Source of the DNA: Saccharospirillaceae bacterium | Lineage (GTDB): Bacteria > Pseudomonadota > Gammaproteobacteria > Pseudomonadales > Natronospirillaceae | Assembly (NCBI GenBank): GCA_007116635.1 | Contig: SKIB01000027.1 | Location: 1-64,000, forward strand | Direction of reading: 5' to 3' | DNA length: 64,000 nucleotides | Shown: one piece after another, positions 60,700 to 64,000 of the stretch | Position numbering within the stretch: the first letter of the stretch is position 1 | How the letters are laid out: each line of letters opens with the position of its first letter | Made by a program: the position numbers and the translations under genes | The notes under the pieces: generated by a model | What the model was told of the DNA's origin: nothing | The model's input: only the letters and a program-made list of their open reading frames with translations | Databases searched by the model: none

Positions 60700-61118
60700 T
60701 GACAGAGCTAAGCTTGCCCAGTATCTCCGAAATCGAAGACGATCTGCAGTTTTTTGATTCTTGGGAAGACAAATACCGTTACATAATTGATCTTGGTAAA
60801 CAATTGCCCGCCATGGCTGAGCACAAGCGAGTACCAGAGGTGTTGGTTAAGGGCTGTCAGAGCCAAGTTTGGCTATATGTACGCCATGATCATGACTCTC
60901 TTGTTTTAGAAGTCGATAGTGATGCTCACATCGTGCGTGGCTTGCTGGCCTTGGTGGTTAGTGCTTATCAGGGTCTTAGTCCAGCGCAAGCAGTTCATCT
61001 CGATATTGAATCTGTGTTTGAGCGGTTGCAGCTATTGCGTCATTTAAGCCCTAGCCGCGGCAATGGCTTACGAGCCATGGTTGAACGAGTGCGGCATTTA
61101 GCTGCGGCTTACCAATAG
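60699..61118 (+). CDS. sufE: Sulfur acceptor protein SufE
   Basis: A 139-residue SufE. WEDKYRYIIDLGKQLPAM, the persulfide Cys in LVKGCQSQVWL, and HLSPSRGNGLRAMVERVRHLA are typical. It takes sulfur from SufS and gives it to SufB. It is the last gene of the suf operon; ndk follows 63 bases downstream with its own ribosome-binding site. Confidence 0.94.
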   Translation: MTELSLPSISEIEDDLQFFDSWEDKYRYIIDLGKQLPAMAEHKRVPEVLVKGCQSQVWLYVRHDHDSLVLEVDSDAHIVRGLLALVVSAYQGLSPAQAVHLDIESVFERLQLLRHLSPSRGNGLRAMVERVRHLAAAYQ

Positions 61119-61181
61119 ACCAGATGGCTGGCTTTTGTAACTTGAGTTGCTATTATGGTTTAAAGCCCAAGGAGAAATAGC

Positions 61182-61586
61182 ATGACTCAAGAACGAACAC
61201 TATCCATTATTAAGCCCGACGCAGTGGCCAAACAGGCCATTGGTCGAATTTTACACCGCTTTGAAGAGGCGGGGTTGCAAATTGAGCAATGTAAAATGCT
61301 CAGCCTTAGCCATGAGCAGGCCCAGAGTTTTTATGCCGAGCACCAAGGCAAATCATTTTACCCAAGACTTATTGAATTTATGGCCAGTGGCCCAGTATTG
61401 GTGTCTGTGCTCAGAGGTGAACAAGCCATCGAACGGCATCGGCAAATATTGGGTGCTACCGATCCGCAGCAGGCAGCAGCAGGAACTGTGCGAGCTTTGT
61501 TTGGCTCTGAGATGCCTGCCAATGCGGTTCATGGCAGTGATTCGCCTACTAGCGCTGAGCGCGAGATTTCTTTCTTCTTCGGCTAG
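61182..61586 (+). CDS. ndk: Nucleoside diphosphate kinase
   Basis: A 134-residue [22 protein letters not shown] opens it; the catalytic His is in [20 protein letters not shown]. Residues [17 protein letters not shown] and [18 protein letters not shown] are typical. It exchanges terminal phosphates between nucleotides. AAGGAG sits before ATG 61182. Some Fe-S loci of gammaproteobacteria have ndk at this end. A terminator follows at 61634. Confidence 0.95.
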   Translation: MTQERTLSIIKPDAVAKQAIGRILHRFEEAGLQIEQCKMLSLSHEQAQSFYAEHQGKSFYPRLIEFMASGPVLVSVLRGEQAIERHRQILGATDPQQAAAGTVRALFGSEMPANAVHGSDSPTSAEREISFFFG

Positions 61587-61633
61587 TGGCTAGCTTCTAG
61601 GCAACTGCTGTTGGTCGATCATGACACAATGTT

Positions 61634-61654
61634 AGGGGGCAATGCTCCCTTTTT
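61634..61654 (+). terminator. Intrinsic terminator after ndk
   Basis: AGGGGGC (61634-61640) pairs with GCTCCCT (61644-61650) through a 3-base loop (one G-T pair), then four T. Confidence 0.65.
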
Positions 61655-61719
61655 GCTTGCTTTATTCACCGAGCATGGTAAATAGCAGGCGCTCAACCAG
61701 TAAATAAAACGACGACACC

Positions 61720-62865
61720 ATGACCACAGCCAGTAAAATTAATCTCCTCGGCCTGCCTCTGGATAAGATGCAAGCCTTTTTCACGACTCTTGGTGAAAAG
61801 CCATTTCGTGCCACCCAGGTCTTGAAGTGGATACACCAGCGCGGTGTACATGATTTCACCGAGATGACCGATATTTCCAAGAAGTTGCAAGCGCGCCTGG
61901 CAGAGGTTAGCGAGATTGTTTTACCGGAAGTAACCTGGCAAAAGGACTCGCAGGACGGCACTCGTAAATGGGTGATGAAGATGCCAGGGGGTAGTGCAGT
62001 TGAAACCGTCTTTATCCCTGAAGATGATCGTGGCACGCTCTGTGTTAGCTCGCAGATTGGTTGTGCATTGGATTGTTCTTTTTGTTCTACTGGTAAGCAA
62101 GGCTTTAATCGTGACCTCAGTGCCGCTGAGATCATCGCTCAGGTCTGGCTGGCGGTGCGTTCTTTTGAGGGTAAGGATGAAGTTCGTCAGCGTCGAGTAA
62201 CCAATGTGGTTTTGATGGGCATGGGCGAGCCCCTGATGAACTTTGAGCCTGTAATGGACGCTATAAGCTTGATGATGGAAGACAATGCCTATGGCATCTC
62301 TAAGCGTCGAGTAACCATTTCGACTTCTGGGGTGGTGCCAGAGATTCGTAAGCTTAAAGCCCGAACCGATGCCGCTCTGGCTCTGTCATTACATGCCCCG
62401 AATGATCAACTGCGTGACCAGTTAGTGCCGGTCAATCGCAAATGGCCGATCGCTGAGGTGTTGGATGCTTGCAATGACTATATGGCCGGCTTGGGCGATA
62501 AAAGAGTGCTGACAGTGGAGTACACCCTACTGTCAGAAGTTAACGATGAACTAGAGCATGCTCATCAATTGGCTGAACTATTGCGTGATACGCCATGCAA
62601 AATCAACTTGATACCCTTTAACCCCTTCCCAAATTCTGGATATTCACGCCCCAGTAATAATCGTATTCACCGTTTTCGTGATATTCTCCAGCAGGCAGGC
62701 TATGTCACCACCGTGCGCAAGACCAGGGGGGATGACATTGATGCCGCCTGCGGGCAGCTTGTGGGTCAGGTAGTTGACCTCACTCGGCGCTCAGAGCGCT
62801 TTATTGAATTGGTTGAATCAGGTGGCACGGCAGCTGCTAGAGCACATTTGCGAGGAGAACAATGA
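61720..62865 (+). CDS. rlmN: 23S rRNA/tRNA (adenine-C2)-methyltransferase RlmN
   Basis: A 381-residue radical SAM enzyme. [16 protein letters not shown] and [14 protein letters not shown] at the N-terminus, the cluster motif in [62 protein letters not shown], and the acceptor Cys in [10 protein letters not shown]. It methylates A2503 of 23S rRNA and A37 of some tRNAs, and needs a 4Fe-4S cluster. It overlaps pilW by 4 bases. Confidence 0.95.
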   Translation: MTTASKINLLGLPLDKMQAFFTTLGEKPFRATQVLKWIHQRGVHDFTEMTDISKKLQARLAEVSEIVLPEVTWQKDSQDGTRKWVMKMPGGSAVETVFIPEDDRGTLCVSSQIGCALDCSFCSTGKQGFNRDLSAAEIIAQVWLAVRSFEGKDEVRQRRVTNVVLMGMGEPLMNFEPVMDAISLMMEDNAYGISKRRVTISTSGVVPEIRKLKARTDAALALSLHAPNDQLRDQLVPVNRKWPIAEVLDACNDYMAGLGDKRVLTVEYTLLSEVNDELEHAHQLAELLRDTPCKINLIPFNPFPNSGYSRPSNNRIHRFRDILQQAGYVTTVRKTRGDDIDAACGQLVGQVVDLTRRSERFIELVESGGTAAARAHLRGEQ

Positions 62866-63638
62866 TGAAAATACGCTTGGCCCTATTGTTAACCCTAACT
62901 CTGTTGTGGGGCTGTGCAGCCCGCTTGGGAACCAATGTGAGTCCTGAACGTGAGCGAGCTGAACAAAATTTGGCACAGGTAGGCTATGCGCATCTTGAGA
63001 GAGATCGACTAACCGAGGCGCGAGATGCCTTTCGTCGAGCACTGGAACAAAACCCTAATTCATGGCGCGCATATTGGGGTCTGGCTTTAACCAATGAGCG
63101 AGAGCAGGATTTTAATCGCGCCGAAGAGCAGTATCGTAAAGCTCTGCGCCTAGGTGGTGGCACCCAGGTGCGCCATAGCTACGCGGCCATGCTATACAAT
63201 CAAGGGCGAGATGAAGAGGCCCTGCGTGAAATACGACTGGTTACTGATGACGAGTTTTATCTAGACCGCGCGCAAGCCTTTGAAGACCAGGCATACATCC
63301 TGCTAAGGCTTGAGCAGTCTGAGCAAGCACTACAGTCATTTAGACGAGCGGTTGAGCTCAACCGCTTGATGTTTGCCAGTTTTTACTCCATGACTGAGAT
63401 TCATTATTTAGCAGGTCGATATCAGGAGGCAGTCGCTACTTTTGTTGAGCTGGATCAGCTGCTCAACTCTAAGACTACTGCAACTCACACTCCTTTAACA
63501 TTGTTACTTGGCGCTCAGGTGGCACATGCAGCTGGTCAGCCGTCTTACAGTCGACGCCTGGGGCAGAAGTTGCTTGAAGAGTTCCCACAAAGTGAACAGG
63601 CAGATCAATACCAAATCTGGATGGGTCAGAGGTCTTAA
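62862..63638 (+). CDS. pilW: Type IV pilus biogenesis lipoprotein PilF/PilW
   Basis: A 258-residue lipoprotein (LLWGCAARL) made of about six TPR-type helix pairs ([53 protein letters not shown]). It is the pilotin that brings the PilQ secretin to the outer membrane. The place, between rlmN and ispG, is the standard one. ATG 62862 overlaps rlmN; ATG 62865 is the alternative. ispG begins directly after its stop. Confidence 0.9.
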   Translation: MMKIRLALLLTLTLLWGCAARLGTNVSPERERAEQNLAQVGYAHLERDRLTEARDAFRRALEQNPNSWRAYWGLALTNEREQDFNRAEEQYRKALRLGGGTQVRHSYAAMLYNQGRDEEALREIRLVTDDEFYLDRAQAFEDQAYILLRLEQSEQALQSFRRAVELNRLMFASFYSMTEIHYLAGRYQEAVATFVELDQLLNSKTTATHTPLTLLLGAQVAHAAGQPSYSRRLGQKLLEEFPQSEQADQYQIWMGQRS

Positions 63639-64000
63639 ATGAGTCAGTTTGTCAATCCAATTACTCGCCGTAAGAGTCGCAAGATTTGGGTCGGTTCTGT
63701 GCCTGTGGGGGGAGACGCCCCCATTGCTGTGCAGTCCATGACCAATACCCGCACCGAGGATGTGGCCGCAACTGTGGCCCAGATCGAACGCATTGTCGCA
63801 GCCGGTGCCGACATTGTACGGGTGTCCGTGCCCAGCATGGAAGCTGCCGACGCCTTTGGCCTAATTCGCCAGCAGGTGCAGGTGCCCTTAGTGGCTGATA
63901 TTCACTTTGATCATAAGATTGCTCTACGGGTCGCAGAATTAGGGGTCGATTGCTTACGCATTAACCCTGGGAACATAGGTCGTGAGGATCGAGTGCGAGC
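63639..64000 (+). CDS. ispG: 4-hydroxy-3-methylbut-2-enyl diphosphate synthase IspG (start only)
   Basis: The gene is cut by the right edge after about 120 residues. [67 protein letters not shown] and [10 protein letters not shown] match the N-terminal TIM-barrel of IspG (GcpE). It makes HMBPP in the MEP isoprenoid pathway and carries a 4Fe-4S cluster. Usually rodZ lies between pilW and ispG; here they touch. Confidence 0.93.
   Translation, partial: MSQFVNPITRRKSRKIWVGSVPVGGDAPIAVQSMTNTRTEDVAATVAQIERIVAAGADIVRVSVPSMEAADAFGLIRQQVQVPLVADIHFDHKIALRVAELGVDCLRINPGNIGREDRVR

Overview
The window looks like one uninterrupted stretch of chromosome from a free-living, probably marine or aquatic gammaproteobacterium. 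Evidence for this is the suhB-trmJ-cysE-iscR block, the ndk-rlmN-pilW-ispG block, the miaB-phoH-ybeY-corC run, tamAB, and polar-flagellum H-ring genes (flgP, flgT). The PA2778/PA2779 pair, the methylthioinosine phosphorylase and the DUF3482 GTPase tail point to the Pseudomonadales/Oceanospirillales side rather than the enterics. The species cannot be named from the sequence alone. I see no insertion sequence, prophage, integrase or CRISPR array. Genes are packed tightly, with many 1-11 base start/stop overlaps, and no gene-free gap exceeds about 300 bases.

Layout. 1-2.9 kb: tail of a DUF3482 GTPase, then on the minus strand a C39-like lipoprotein peptidase (PA2778 type), a PA2779-type protein and an alpha/beta hydrolase. 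3.0-5.7 kb: trhP (yegQ), a glycerophosphodiesterase, and a coupled yaeP/DUF4250 pair. 5.8-13.3 kb: tamB and tamA, then an M48 lipoprotein protease and rlmJ. 13.4-18.4 kb: glycogen phosphorylase, a secreted heparanase-like GH79 enzyme, and methylthioinosine phosphorylase. 18.4-24.4 kb: a DHH phosphoesterase, an L,D-transpeptidase with an NTF2-like partner, class I fumarase, a string of RNA hairpins ending in a terminator, and a degenerate membrane kinase-like protein. 24.4-36.9 kb: an M16-like protein without its zinc site, a diguanylate cyclase, two unknown genes, ubiX, cca, a TraF-like barrel, flgP-flgT, nadC, a membrane protein and trxB. 37.0-42.5 kb: minE, minD, minC, corC, ybeY, phoH and miaB, all on the minus strand. 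42.7-46.7 kb: an envelope cluster (small exported protein, leishmanolysin-like protease with a C-terminal anchor, Bax-like glucosaminidase, polysaccharide deacetylase) and a tRNA-Met/Gln/Gln cluster. 46.9-64 kb: a SuhB-like protein without key metal ligands, trmJ, cysE, an LpxH-like phosphoesterase, two tandem hybrid histidine kinases, then iscR-iscS-sufBCDS-sufA-sufT-sufE, ndk, rlmN, pilW and the start of ispG.

How the genes work together. The most distinctive region is the iron-sulfur locus. It sits where pseudomonads and enterics carry iscRSUA-hscBA-fdx, but after iscS the scaffold and chaperone genes are replaced by a full SUF machine. The promoter overlaps a good match to the remembered IscR type 1 operator, and a perfect hairpin covers the iscR ribosome-binding site. 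IscS lacks the C-terminal tail that docks IscU, in keeping with the absence of iscU. A second theme is enzyme-family members that have lost catalytic residues: the SuhB-like protein, the M16-like protein, the kinase-like protein, and possibly the alpha/beta hydrolase. A third theme is envelope work: TamAB, a proposed transpeptidase pair, glucosaminidase, deacetylase, secreted or anchored hydrolases, MinCDE, and FlgPT behind a sigma-28-like promoter.
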